DNA from: Caldicellulosiruptor diazotrophicus
GTDB taxonomy: Bacteria; Bacillota; Thermoanaerobacteria; Caldicellulosiruptorales; Caldicellulosiruptoraceae
NCBI RefSeq assembly: GCF_017347585.1
Contig: NZ_AP024480.1
Span: 231,001-295,000 of the forward strand
DNA length: 64,000 bases
Direction: 5' to 3'
Under the pieces are notes generated by a model. The model was not told where the DNA came from, made no database searches, and saw nothing but the letters and a program-made list of their open reading frames with translations. Each line of letters opens with the position of its first letter. Within the stretch, counting starts at the first letter, position 1. This document shows positions 16,372 to 24,222 of the stretch, in pieces. Made by a program: the position numbers and the translations under genes.

Positions 16372-17721
16372 ATGGGAAGACTTTTTGGGACAGATGGTGT
16401 GAGAGGCGTTGCAAATAAAGAACTTACATGCGAGCTTGCGTTTGACTTAGGAAGGGCTGGAGCGTATGTGCTCACTGAAACGCACAAAAAACCTAAAATC
16501 TTGATTGGCAAGGACACAAGAATCTCATGCGATATGCTGGAAGCTGCACTTTGTGCTGGGCTTACATCTGTTGGGGCAGATGTGTATTTGGCAGGAGTTA
16601 TTACAACACCTGCAATAGCTCACTTGGTAAAATTTCATGGGTTTGATGCAGGGATTATGATCTCCGCATCACACAATCCTTATGAATTCAACGGTATTAA
16701 GTTTTTTAATTCTCAGGGTTTCAAGCTTTCTGACCAGATTGAAGAAAAAATTGAGGATATTATTTTAAACAAAAAATGGGATGAGGTTCCACACGCTCAA
16801 TTTGATGCAATAGGCAGGGTAAATAGAGTTGATCTTAAAAAGGACTATCAAGATTACTTAAAATCAACATTAAATGGTGCAAGCTTCAAAGGACTTAAGA
16901 TTGTCATTGACTGTGCAAATGGTGCAGCATATAAAATAGCTCCAGAGGTTTTTGAAGAACTTGGTGCAGAGGTTGTAGTAATAAACAACCAGCCAGATGG
17001 TACAAACATCAACAAAGAGTGTGGCTCTACACACCTCAAAATGCTCCAGCAAGAAGTTGTTAAAAACAAAGCTGACTTTGGCATTGCATATGATGGTGAT
17101 GCAGACAGGACGCTTTTTGTTGATGAAGAGGGCAATATTGTTGATGGCGACAAAATAATGCTTATTTTAGCACAAAACCTAAAACAGCATGGAAGACTAA
17201 GTCGCAACACCTTGGTTGTGACAGTCATGAGCAACATGGGACTTTTTGTTGCAGCAAAAGAACTTGGCATCAACCTCGAAGTTACAAAAGTTGGAGACAG
17301 GTATGTTCTTGAAAAGATGCTTGAAGGCGGGTATTCAATTGGTGGCGAGCAGTCAGGCCACATAATACTTTTAGACTTTGCAACAACAGGCGATGGAATT
17401 TTAACCAGCCTTCAGCTAACAAAGATTATAAAAGAGAGTGGTAAAAAGCTTTCTGACCTTGCAAAGATCATGAAGGTATATCCTCAAGTGCTTGTAAACG
17501 CTAAAGTTGAAAATGGGAAGAAAGATCTTTATTCAAAAGACTCTGTAATTTTAGAGGCAATCAAAAAGGTTGAAGAAAAGTTAAACGGAAGAGGAAGGGT
17601 TTTGATAAGACCATCTGGCACAGAGCCTTTAATCAGGGTAATGATTGAAGGTGAAGACTATGAAGAGATTAAAAAAGATGCAGATAATCTTGCAAGCTTG
17701 ATTGAGTCAAGGCTTTCATAA
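16372..17721 (+). CDS. glmM: Phosphoglucosamine mutase
   Basis: A 449-residue cytosolic enzyme that converts glucosamine-6-phosphate to glucosamine-1-phosphate for peptidoglycan precursor synthesis. It opens with GRLFGTDGVRGVAN. It carries the phosphoserine loop SASHNP (Ser100), the metal loop YDGDADR, the sugar-binding GGEQSGH and the C-terminal phosphate site RPSGTEPLIRVM. Length and motifs are standard for GlmM. The ribosome site is GAAAGGGGGAAG. It is followed by glmS, whose product makes its substrate, with the glmS ribozyme between them. Confidence 0.97.
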   Translation: MGRLFGTDGVRGVANKELTCELAFDLGRAGAYVLTETHKKPKILIGKDTRISCDMLEAALCAGLTSVGADVYLAGVITTPAIAHLVKFHGFDAGIMISASHNPYEFNGIKFFNSQGFKLSDQIEEKIEDIILNKKWDEVPHAQFDAIGRVNRVDLKKDYQDYLKSTLNGASFKGLKIVIDCANGAAYKIAPEVFEELGAEVVVINNQPDGTNINKECGSTHLKMLQQEVVKNKADFGIAYDGDADRTLFVDEEGNIVDGDKIMLILAQNLKQHGRLSRNTLVVTVMSNMGLFVAAKELGINLEVTKVGDRYVLEKMLEGGYSIGGEQSGHIILLDFATTGDGILTSLQLTKIIKESGKKLSDLAKIMKVYPQVLVNAKVENGKKDLYSKDSVILEAIKKVEEKLNGRGRVLIRPSGTEPLIRVMIEGEDYEEIKKDADNLASLIESRLS

Positions 17722-17728
17722 AACTTTT

Positions 17729-17769
17729 TAGACCAAGTTAAAAAGGCCTTTTAAACTAAAGGCTTTTTC
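17729..17769 (+). promoter_or_regulatory. Hairpin and possible promoter just upstream of the glmS ribozyme
   Basis: GCCTTT-TAAACT-AAAGGC-TTTTT forms a short terminator-like hairpin ending four bases before the ribozyme core. The same bases also contain TAGACC (17729-17734), a 17-base spacer and TAAACT (17752-17757), a weak sigma-A promoter that would place the transcript start just before the ribozyme. The two readings cannot be separated by eye. Confidence 0.4.
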
Positions 17770-17771
17770 AA

Positions 17772-17940
17772 AGCGCCAGGACCTCTGGAAATTATAGCGC
17801 TGTTGCCTTTGCGTATTTTTTCCAGAGGTTGACGAGGACTGGGGAGAATCGAGGTTTTCGGCGGGTGCCCCAGCGGGGTTTTGCCTTTTCCCTCGTAACT
17901 TTCTGCTACAAACCCCGGAAGGCAACTTCTGGGACAAAGG
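17772..17940 (+). ncRNA. glmS: glmS ribozyme (GlcN6P-activated self-cleaving riboswitch)
   Basis: The conserved ribozyme core is present: AGCGCCAGGACC at the cleavage site (cut expected between A17772 and G17773), CCAGAGGTTGACGAGGA, then an ATCGAGG-TTTTCGGCGGGTGCC core, and a 3' domain with a CCCTCGTAAC-like strand and CCCCGGAAGGCAA. The arms CCTCTGG / CCAGAGG close the P2-type helix. It lies 92 bases upstream of the glmS start. When glucosamine-6-phosphate binds, it cleaves its own RNA and lowers glmS expression. The local GC content is clearly above its neighbours, as expected for a folded RNA. Confidence 0.95.
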
Positions 17941-18031
17941 TAGAAAGAAAAAAGGCTTATATCCTTGTATTTGCTATGATAAATTAGCAGCTTGGAAATT
18001 AAATATAAAGCTCAAGAGGAGGACAAAAACA

Positions 18032-19867
18032 ATGTGCGGAATTGTTGGTTATGTTGGTACAAAAAACTGTGTCCCTATTTTACTCTCTGGACTTAAAAGA
18101 CTTGAGTACAGGGGATACGATTCTGCCGGTGTGGCAGTTATCGATATAGATAAATCAAAGATTGACATAGTAAAGACAAAAGGAAGACTTACCATTTTGG
18201 AAGAGAAGCTAAATCAAAATCCCATTGAAGGTTTTGTTGGGATTGGTCATACAAGATGGGCAACACACGGTGAGCCGTCTGATGAGAACTCACATCCGCA
18301 TGTGAGCCAGAACGGCAAGATTGCAATTGTCCACAACGGAATCATAGAGAACTATTTGAAGCTAAAAGAATTTCTCATAAAAAAGGGTTACACTTTTGCA
18401 TCTGATACAGACACTGAGGTTGTTGCTCATCTTATAGAGTATTACTATGACGGTGACATTTTAGATGCATTTATAAAGACTCTTGAAAAGATTCAAGGGT
18501 CATATGCGCTTGGTGTTCTTTGCCTTGACAGACCGGATATGATACTTGCAGCAAGAAAAGATAGTCCTCTAATTGTGGGACTTGGCCAGGGTGAAAACTT
18601 CATAGCATCAGATATCCCAGCAATCCTTGAGTACACAAGAGATACCTATATTCTTGAAGAAAATGAGATTGCCATTGTGACAAAAGACAAGGTAGAGATT
18701 GTAAACACTGAAAAAGAGCCAGTTAAAAAAGAGGTATTTCATGTTACATGGGATGTATCAAGTGCAGAAAAGGGCGGCTATGAACATTTTATGATAAAAG
18801 AGATAATGGAACAACCCAAGGCTATCAGAGATACCTTGACAGGAAGGCTTCCAGATAGTGGTTTTGAAGTGAACCTTGATGGAATTAATATTACAAAAGA
18901 GGATTTGCAAAAACTCAACAAGATATTTATCGTTGCATGTGGTACAGCATACCATGCGGGGATTGTCGGAAAACATGTCATTGAAAAGCTCACAAGAATC
19001 CCTGTTGAGGTTGATATAGCAAGTGAGTTCAGATACAGAGACCCAATCGTAGATAAGAATACATTAACAATTGTGATTTCTCAGTCTGGTGAGACAATAG
19101 ACACACTTGTTGCAATGAGAGAGGCAAAGGCAAAAGGTTCAAGAACGCTTGGGATTGTAAATGTTGTTGGGTCATCAATTGCAAGAGAGGTAGATGACTG
19201 TCTTTATACATGGGCAGGACCTGAGATTGCGGTTGCATCAACCAAGGCTTACACAACACAGCTAATATGCCTGTATCTTATTGCACTTGACTTTGCAACA
19301 AAGCTTGGAACAATTTCCTATGAAGAGTTTGCAAAAATCAGAGATGAAATAAAGAAGCTTCCTGAAAAGGTTGAGTATGTTCTGACACACAAGGAGAACA
19401 TTCAAAAATATGCATCAGAGCATTTCAATGCAAAAGACATCTTCTATTTAGGAAGAGGCTTAGACTTTGCAGTTGCAATGGAAGGGTCTTTAAAACTCAA
19501 AGAGATTTCGTACATTCACTCAGAAGCATATGCAGCAGGTGAGCTAAAACATGGAACAATAGCACTGATTGAGGATGGGACATTTGTAATTGCACTTGCA
19601 ACACAAAAGAAACTTTTTGAAAAGATGGTAAGCAACATAAAAGAGGTAAAATCCCGTGGTGCTGTTGTACTTTCTGTTGCTCAGGAGGGAAATACCGAGA
19701 TAGAAAATGTGTCAGACCATGTTTTATATATTCCAAGAACACTTGACATTTTAGCACCAGTTTTGACAGTTGTGCCACTGCAGCTTTTTGCATACTACAC
19801 AGCTGTCCAAAGAGGCTGTGATGTTGACAAGCCAAGGAATTTAGCAAAGAGTGTGACTGTGGAGTGA
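18032..19867 (+). CDS. glmS: Glutamine--fructose-6-phosphate aminotransferase (isomerizing)
   Basis: A 611-residue enzyme that makes glucosamine-6-phosphate from fructose-6-phosphate and glutamine. The mature N-terminus is the catalytic Cys (MCGIVGYVG). The glutaminase domain has HTRWATHGEPSDENSHPH and a conserved HNGIIENY. Two SIS isomerase domains follow (ACGTAYHAG; SQSGETIDT; EGSLKLKEISYIH), and the protein ends in the family's AKSVTVE. The ribosome site is AGAGGAGG. It is controlled by the ribozyme in its leader and sits next to glmM. Confidence 0.98.
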   Translation: MCGIVGYVGTKNCVPILLSGLKRLEYRGYDSAGVAVIDIDKSKIDIVKTKGRLTILEEKLNQNPIEGFVGIGHTRWATHGEPSDENSHPHVSQNGKIAIVHNGIIENYLKLKEFLIKKGYTFASDTDTEVVAHLIEYYYDGDILDAFIKTLEKIQGSYALGVLCLDRPDMILAARKDSPLIVGLGQGENFIASDIPAILEYTRDTYILEENEIAIVTKDKVEIVNTEKEPVKKEVFHVTWDVSSAEKGGYEHFMIKEIMEQPKAIRDTLTGRLPDSGFEVNLDGINITKEDLQKLNKIFIVACGTAYHAGIVGKHVIEKLTRIPVEVDIASEFRYRDPIVDKNTLTIVISQSGETIDTLVAMREAKAKGSRTLGIVNVVGSSIAREVDDCLYTWAGPEIAVASTKAYTTQLICLYLIALDFATKLGTISYEEFAKIRDEIKKLPEKVEYVLTHKENIQKYASEHFNAKDIFYLGRGLDFAVAMEGSLKLKEISYIHSEAYAAGELKHGTIALIEDGTFVIALATQKKLFEKMVSNIKEVKSRGAVVLSVAQEGNTEIENVSDHVLYIPRTLDILAPVLTVVPLQLFAYYTAVQRGCDVDKPRNLAKSVTVE

Positions 19868-19897
19868 TTTGAAAGGGATTTTTATTTAAAGTAATAA

Positions 19898-19960
19898 AAG
19901 GGATAAGTGGTCACAGATATATAAATAAAAAAAGACTATACCACTTATCCCTTAATTTTT
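19898..19960. terminator. Bidirectional terminator after glmS
   Basis: The perfect stem AAGGGATAAGTGGT / ACCACTTATCCCTT is followed by TAATTTTTTT on the plus strand. Its right arm covers the last codons and stop of the convergent HxlR gene. Its core AGGGATAAGTG recurs in the hairpin after the flavoprotein gene. Confidence 0.8.
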
Positions 19961-20274
19961 TTATATCTTTCACCCCACTCATACATCGCATCAAGAATAG
20001 GTTTTAGACTAAGCCCGAGCTCTGTAAGCGTATACTCAACTCTTGGCGGAACTTCTGGGTAAACCTTTCTAATAACAAGTCCATCTTTTTCCATTGAACG
20101 CAGCTGCTGTGTGAGAACTTTCTGGCTAATGCCATTTATGGACTTTAGAAGTTGATTAAACCTTTTTGTACCATGCATAAGTTCTCTCAAAATAAGAATT
20201 TTCCATTTGCTGCCTATCAAAGCTAGCGTAATTTCCACAGGGCAGAGTGGCATATTATCATTTGAGTTTTTCAA
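19945..20274 (-). CDS. HxlR-family winged-helix transcriptional regulator
   Basis: A 109-residue regulator with the complete HxlR pattern: CPVEITLALIGSKWKILIL, a MHGTKRFNQLLKSINGIS recognition helix region, LTQQLRSMEKDGLVIRK and a beta wing with RVEYTLTELG. The N-terminal Cys in CPVE is the residue used for redox or electrophile sensing in several members (HypR, QorR type). It is divergent from a flavoprotein gene, and an inverted repeat lies between them, so it very likely represses or activates that gene and itself. Confidence 0.95.
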   Translation of the reverse strand: MKNSNDNMPLCPVEITLALIGSKWKILILRELMHGTKRFNQLLKSINGISQKVLTQQLRSMEKDGLVIRKVYPEVPPRVEYTLTELGLSLKPILDAMYEWGERYKKIKG

Positions 20275-20303
20275 AGTTCATAACTCCTTTTTTTCTTTAA
20301 GGT

Positions 20304-20365
20304 TACCTAAAGTATAGTATATCACAAAAAAGTACCTACTTGCAATTATATACTAACAGTAGGTA
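20304..20365. promoter_or_regulatory. HxlR operator and divergent promoter region
   Basis: TACCTACT (20333-20340) and AGTAGGTA (20358-20365) form an 8-bp inverted repeat with a 17-base spacer, and a third half site TACCTA lies at 20304-20309. A plus-strand promoter (TTGCAA 20340-20345, 18 bases, TAATAT 20364-20369) overlaps the repeat. The geometry fits a dimeric HxlR protein controlling both directions. Confidence 0.65.
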
Positions 20366-20404
20366 ATATATTATTTGTAATCAGTGGGAGGGAGGAATTC
20401 TAAA

Positions 20405-20959
20405 GTGAAGGTAATAGGGATTGTTGGCAGTCCGCGCAAAGGTGGCAATACCGAAATTTTGGTTGAAAAAATCTTAAGCGGTGCAAAAGAGGCAGGGTTT
20501 GATGTGGAAATATTTAAATTGAATGAGCTGAATATTCATCCCTGCCAGGGATGTAATTTTTGCCAGGAAAACGGCAGGTGCCAACAGCAAGACGACATGC
20601 AAAAAATATATGATGCGCTGTATTCTGCCGATGCACTGGTTGTTGGTTCTCCAATTTACATGAGCTATGTTACAGCCCAGACAAAAATCTTTTTAGACAG
20701 ACTTTATGCCCTTTTAAAGATTGGAGAAGGTTCAAGAATACCTGCTGGCAAAAGGTGTGTGCTTGTATATACTCAAGGCGGCGGCACAGATGGTCAAAAG
20801 GTTATGGAAGAGCTCTCTATGTTTTTTAAAGATGCGCTGGGAATGGATATAAAGGCAATAATCGGTGCTAACAATCTTAATCCCATTGGTGCAGTGAATG
20901 AAAGAAAGGATGTGCTTGAGAGGGCTTTTGAAGTGGGAAAAGAGATTGTGAAAGGGTAA
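20405..20959 (+). CDS. Flavodoxin-fold NAD(P)H-dependent oxidoreductase (iron-sulfur flavoprotein type)
   Basis: A 184-residue protein starting at GTG 20405 with GGGAGGGAGG upstream. It has an FMN phosphate loop (GSPRKGGNTEIL) near the N-terminus, a cysteine cluster CQGCNFCQENGRC that in related proteins binds an iron-sulfur cluster or metal, and GSPIYMSYVTAQTKIFLDR, the second flavin loop. It is predicted to reduce quinones, nitro compounds or iron, using FMN. Under HxlR control it probably responds to electrophile or redox stress. Confidence 0.88.
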   Translation: MKVIGIVGSPRKGGNTEILVEKILSGAKEAGFDVEIFKLNELNIHPCQGCNFCQENGRCQQQDDMQKIYDALYSADALVVGSPIYMSYVTAQTKIFLDRLYALLKIGEGSRIPAGKRCVLVYTQGGGTDGQKVMEELSMFFKDALGMDIKAIIGANNLNPIGAVNERKDVLERAFEVGKEIVKG

Positions 20960-21016
20960 TATAATAAAATTTAAAATTTGAAGATAGAAGTTGATAATTG
21001 CAGTAAATAATTACAG

Positions 21017-21080
21017 TAGGGATAAGTGCAATTGCTGAAAATTGAGAGCTCAAATTTGCACTTATCCCTAAATTTTTTCT
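21017..21080 (+). terminator. Intrinsic terminator after flavoprotein gene
   Basis: The stem TAGGGATAAGTGCAA / TTGCACTTATCCCTA is followed by AATTTTTTCTT. It shares the AGGGATAAGTG core with the terminator on the other side of this gene pair. Confidence 0.8.
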
Positions 21081-21082
21081 TG

Positions 21083-21111
21083 TTGAAAATGGTTGATAAA
21101 AGAGTTATATT
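21083..21111 (+). promoter_or_regulatory. Sigma-A promoter for the toxin-antitoxin-chaperone cassette
   Basis: TTGAAA (21083-21088), a 17-base spacer and TATATT (21106-21111) would start a transcript near 21118, about 110 bases before the toxin start. The leader holds no clear hairpin. I see no palindromic operator over this promoter, so the site bound by the antitoxin is unclear. Confidence 0.5.
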
Positions 21112-21231
21112 TATGATTAGAGAGAGGATTTTCCAAAAAGAAAGTTAAAAGAATTTAAATAAGATTGGAGTGGGAAGTCAAAGTCTTGAAAACGCAAAAA
21201 AATCAAGAATGTTGTTGACAATATAACTTCA

Positions 21232-21675
21232 ATGTTACATAAGCTTAATAAAATAGTTTATGTAGAGAATTACGAGAGCGATTATGTATATGCTCATCCT
21301 TCTTTAATTGATGATTTAGATGAAATTTTGAGTGAAAGTGGGAAAGAAACTGATTTTGGAAAACAATTTAGAAAGAAAATTATTTTTTTAGAGAACCTAA
21401 AGAAAAATTGTATTCAACAAAAAAGCTTTGAGAGATTAAGCAAGCACGGTTATTTATATTCATTAAGAGTGATGGATGTTCATAATATTCGAATATTGTT
21501 TGCTTTTTTTGCTTTGCAAGGAAAAGAAATAGTAATATTACTTTATGCTTTTCCTGAAAAAAGTAAGAGCACAAAAAATAATCCAAAAAGTTATTCATAT
21601 GCGATTGAAAAAGCAGAAGAGCGAATAGAAGAACTAAAATCTGTATATGAGGACTTACAACTAATTACAAATTGA
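21232..21675 (+). CDS. HigB/Gp49-like RelE-superfamily toxin
   Basis: A 147-residue basic protein. The middle and C-terminal part follow the HigB/Gp49 pattern: LSKHGYLYSLRVMD, then NIRILFAFF, then EIVILLYAFPEKSKST, with Arg79 and Arg87 as candidate mRNA-cleavage residues, and a final helix YAIEKAEERIEEL. Family members cut mRNA on the ribosome. No good ribosome site precedes the ATG, which may keep toxin synthesis low. It is the first gene of a tight three-gene set (toxin, HTH antitoxin, SecB-like chaperone), the order of M. tuberculosis HigB1-HigA1-Rv1957. Confidence 0.85.
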   Translation: MLHKLNKIVYVENYESDYVYAHPSLIDDLDEILSESGKETDFGKQFRKKIIFLENLKKNCIQQKSFERLSKHGYLYSLRVMDVHNIRILFAFFALQGKEIVILLYAFPEKSKSTKNNPKSYSYAIEKAEERIEELKSVYEDLQLITN

Positions 21676-21771
21676 GAGATAGAGGTTATTGATTATAAAT
21701 TGCGTGCAAATGGATATAATATAATAAATAAAAGTAGTTTGCCAAGAATAGTTTGCAGGGAGATGAGAAAA

Positions 21772-22146
21772 ATGTTAGATAATAAGAGATTAATTTCAGC
21801 CTACAAAATAGTTGAAAGATATACAAATGAAGAAGATAAAAAGTATTTTGAACTGGACGACATTTTGGTAGACATTGCTGTGAAGATTATCCAATATAGA
21901 ATCAAAAATAATCTTTCCCAGAAAGAATTAGCTCAAAAGCTCGGAATTAGTCAGGCTATGGTGTCAAAGCTTGAAAGTGGGGATTATAATCCTACTGTAA
22001 AAATGTTATATGAAATTGCTAAAAAACTGGGGTTTGAACTTGAGATAGAGTTTAGAGAAAAGACTGAATGTGAGGAAAATTGGTTGGAAAGTAGTGAAGA
22101 GTTATTGGATGAAGTTATAAACAATGAAGTAGGTGAGGCTGCTTGA
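21772..22146 (+). CDS. HigA-like XRE antitoxin with C-terminal tail
   Basis: A 124-residue protein starting at ATG 21772 (GCAGGGAG nine bases upstream; ATG 21763 is possible). Residues 37-91 form an XRE helix-turn-helix (LSQKELAQKLGISQAMVSKLE, then a KLGFELEIEF strand). Residues 95-124 are an acidic tail with a single Trp at 104. In chaperone-dependent TA systems such a tail (chaperone addiction domain) is recognised by a dedicated SecB-like protein, and here the next gene encodes one. It should neutralise the upstream toxin and autoregulate the operon. Confidence 0.87.
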   Translation: MLDNKRLISAYKIVERYTNEEDKKYFELDDILVDIAVKIIQYRIKNNLSQKELAQKLGISQAMVSKLESGDYNPTVKMLYEIAKKLGFELEIEFREKTECEENWLESSEELLDEVINNEVGEAA

Positions 22147-22583
22147 TAGAAATAGGAAATTTAAAGGCAGATTTTCAACTTGTAAGTACGCGTGTTGTAA
22201 AATTTGAACTTGAGACAAAAAAAGAAGAAAGTGACGAGATTGAAGTGGAACTTAAGTGTGATTATGATATTGAGGAAATTGAGGAAAATAATGAGATATA
22301 TATAGGGACTGTTCAATTTAAAGCGGCATTTGAAGGAAAAAAGAAGAATAAAAAGTTATTTAAAATTCATATAGTGTATGAGGGGTGTTTTGCTGGGAAA
22401 AAAGAAAAACTTGGATTGGAAGATTTTAAGAACATGCTGGAATTAAACGGTATAATTACCTTGACTCATCTTACACGTTCATATATTATGTCATGCACAG
22501 CTTTAGCAGGGTTTAACCCGCCTCTGAGACTACCGTTGATAAATGTACATAAGCTTAGAGAGATGAAACATAAAACTATGTAA
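22143..22583 (+). CDS. SecB-like chaperone of a toxin-antitoxin-chaperone system
   Basis: A 146-residue acidic protein that starts at TTG 22143 and overlaps the antitoxin stop by four bases (TTGA), so translation is probably coupled. The N-terminus alternates strands (FQLVSTRVVKFELET; EVELKCDYDIEEI; YIGTVQFKAAF), and the C-terminus has the SecB-type segment LTRSYIMSCTALAGFNPP followed by LPLINVHKL. Firmicutes usually lack housekeeping SecB, and the position after a HigBA pair fits the TAC class, in which SecB-like proteins protect the antitoxin from aggregation and proteolysis. It overlaps the convergent DUF6504 gene by eight bases. Confidence 0.82.
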   Translation: MIEIGNLKADFQLVSTRVVKFELETKKEESDEIEVELKCDYDIEEIEENNEIYIGTVQFKAAFEGKKKNKKLFKIHIVYEGCFAGKKEKLGLEDFKNMLELNGIITLTHLTRSYIMSCTALAGFNPPLRLPLINVHKLREMKHKTM

Positions 22584-22809
22584 ATTCTACAAACCACCTA
22601 TTCTCATCACAAAAAAGATACAGCATTTTTGAGCGGACAAGGATTTTATATCTTATGCCTTGTCCGCCTGCTTTTAAAGAGGCAGCAGGTCTTTTTTCTA
22701 TGATTTTATCAATTTCGTATGTTTTTCCATCAAGCCAGACAAACGAAATGGGGGTTATTTCTCCTTCCTTTGAAAAATGAGCATAAACTTCTACAAATAT
22801 TTTTCTCAT
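22576..22809 (-). CDS. DUF6504 family protein, dinB-associated
   Basis: A 77-residue protein beginning MRKIFVEVYAHF, with GGGAGGGTGAGGG upstream of the ATG at 22809. The pattern PISFVWLDGKTYEIDKIIE, then GIRYKILVRSKMLYLF and NRWFVEF, is that of small DUF6504 proteins often found next to Y-family polymerase genes. It lies 45 bases downstream of dinB on the same strand, so a role in translesion synthesis is plausible but not known. Confidence 0.75.
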   Translation of the reverse strand: MRKIFVEVYAHFSKEGEITPISFVWLDGKTYEIDKIIEKRPAASLKAGGQGIRYKILVRSKMLYLFCDENRWFVEFT

Positions 22810-22854
22810 TTTAAAAACCCTCACCCTCCCATGTTTATTTTGAAAAACAAAATT

Positions 22855-24090
22855 TTATTTGAAAAATGCAACAGGATGGATTTTGTTGTGCAGAGGAATC
22901 TCGCAAGGCAAGTCAGATTTAGTCAAAAGTATAGCTGGCAAAACTGCGCTCTGCCCAAACCTTCTTCGAATTTGGTCAATAGCTTTTTCAAGCTGTTCTA
23001 ACTTGAACTTTTTCAAACTGTCAAACTCAAGCTGATAAAATGAGTTTGCACAGACAAGATCCAAAGCTCTTACGCCAAGCGACCTTATGCTATTTTTAAA
23101 GTTCCAGTGTTTTTTGAATATTTCAAAAGCTTTTTGAGAGATTTCTCTTGCCAGAAAAGTAGGATTTTTGAGTTTTTCCTGCCTCGTGATTGAAAAAAGA
23201 AAGCTATCTCTTATCCAAACTTGGACTGTATAACATTTTAAATACTGCCGACGAAGTCTCTGCGCAACAGACTCAGAAAGCATTCTAATAACATATTCTG
23301 CATCTTCATAACAAGTCAAATCTCTGGGTAGTGTTATGCTGTTGCCAATTCCTTTGATGTTGTCTTCAAAAAGTGGGGGAGTAACTGGTGTTGTGTCAAG
23401 CCCGTTTGCAAATATCCAAAGTACTTCACCCCATTTGCCAAGGATTCTTTTAAGATATTCAGGTGAGCTTTTGGCTATATCACCTATCGTGTAAATTAAT
23501 CTTGAACTTAGCTTCTTTTCTGTTGCGCTACCGACATACAAGAGGTCTTTTGCAGGCAGTGGCCAGACAATTTGTTTAAAGTTTTCTTTTGTGATAACTG
23601 TGACAGCGTCGGGCTTTTTATGGTCGCTCCCAAGCTTTGCAAATACCTTGTTAAATGATACTCCTATTGAAACTGTAAGTCCTAACTCTCTTTTTATCCT
23701 TTCTTTGATTTCATAAGCAATTTTTTTGCCACTTCCTAAAACACCTGTAGATTGAGTTACATCAAGCCAACATTCATCAATCCCAAATGGTTCTATCAAA
23801 TCGGTGTATTCAGAGTATATTCTTTGTGCAAGTTCTGAAAAACGTATATAAAGAGGGAAATTGGGTTTCAAGATAACAAGGTTTGGGCATTTTTTAAGTG
23901 CTTGCCATACAACATCACCTGTTTGAATACCATATGATTTTGCAATCTGGTTTTTTGCAAGAACTATTCCATGTCGAAGCTCACTTTCGCCGCAAACAGC
24001 AACAGGTTTGTTTTTCAGCTCAGGATGATAGAGACATTCAACCGATGCATAGAAGTTGTTAAGATCACAGTGCAAAATTACCCTGCCCAC
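22855..24090 (-). CDS. dinB: DNA polymerase IV (Y-family)
   Basis: A 411-residue translesion polymerase. The start is GTG (ATAGGTGAG upstream). It has HCDLNNFYASVE (metal Asp9, conserved Glu18), a GIDECWLDVTQ catalytic loop with the second Asp-Glu pair, and SIGVSFNKVFAKLGSDHKKPD typical of DinB. The thumb (HhH region) and little-finger domains follow. It synthesises past damaged bases. It is followed by the DUF6504 gene. No LexA-like box was seen upstream. Confidence 0.95.
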   Translation of the reverse strand: MGRVILHCDLNNFYASVECLYHPELKNKPVAVCGESELRHGIVLAKNQIAKSYGIQTGDVVWQALKKCPNLVILKPNFPLYIRFSELAQRIYSEYTDLIEPFGIDECWLDVTQSTGVLGSGKKIAYEIKERIKRELGLTVSIGVSFNKVFAKLGSDHKKPDAVTVITKENFKQIVWPLPAKDLLYVGSATEKKLSSRLIYTIGDIAKSSPEYLKRILGKWGEVLWIFANGLDTTPVTPPLFEDNIKGIGNSITLPRDLTCYEDAEYVIRMLSESVAQRLRRQYLKCYTVQVWIRDSFLFSITRQEKLKNPTFLAREISQKAFEIFKKHWNFKNSIRSLGVRALDLVCANSFYQLEFDSLKKFKLEQLEKAIDQIRRRFGQSAVLPAILLTKSDLPCEIPLHNKIHPVAFFK

Positions 24091-24222
24091 TTTTTTCTCA
24101 CCTATAGAACAAGAGTTTGTATATATTATATCACCGAAAATGTGTTTGGTAAATAGAAATATTAGGCAAAATTCTGTGCTACTAAAATTGATGAGAAGAA
24201 AAAATTAAAATAGTTATATTGA

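Noticed and set aside
16854..17363. A 169-codon minus-strand frame inside glmM.
   Set aside because: It is Ser/Pro/Leu-rich shadow of a well-conserved gene on the other strand.
17728..17937. A 69-codon minus-strand frame across the glmS ribozyme.
   Set aside because: It lies antisense to a conserved structured RNA, and has no ribosome site or family resemblance.
21118..21231. A short frame in the leader of the toxin gene (LEWEVKVLKTQKNQECC) as a leader peptide.
   Set aside because: It has only about 17 codons, a poor start, and no hairpin that would suggest attenuation.
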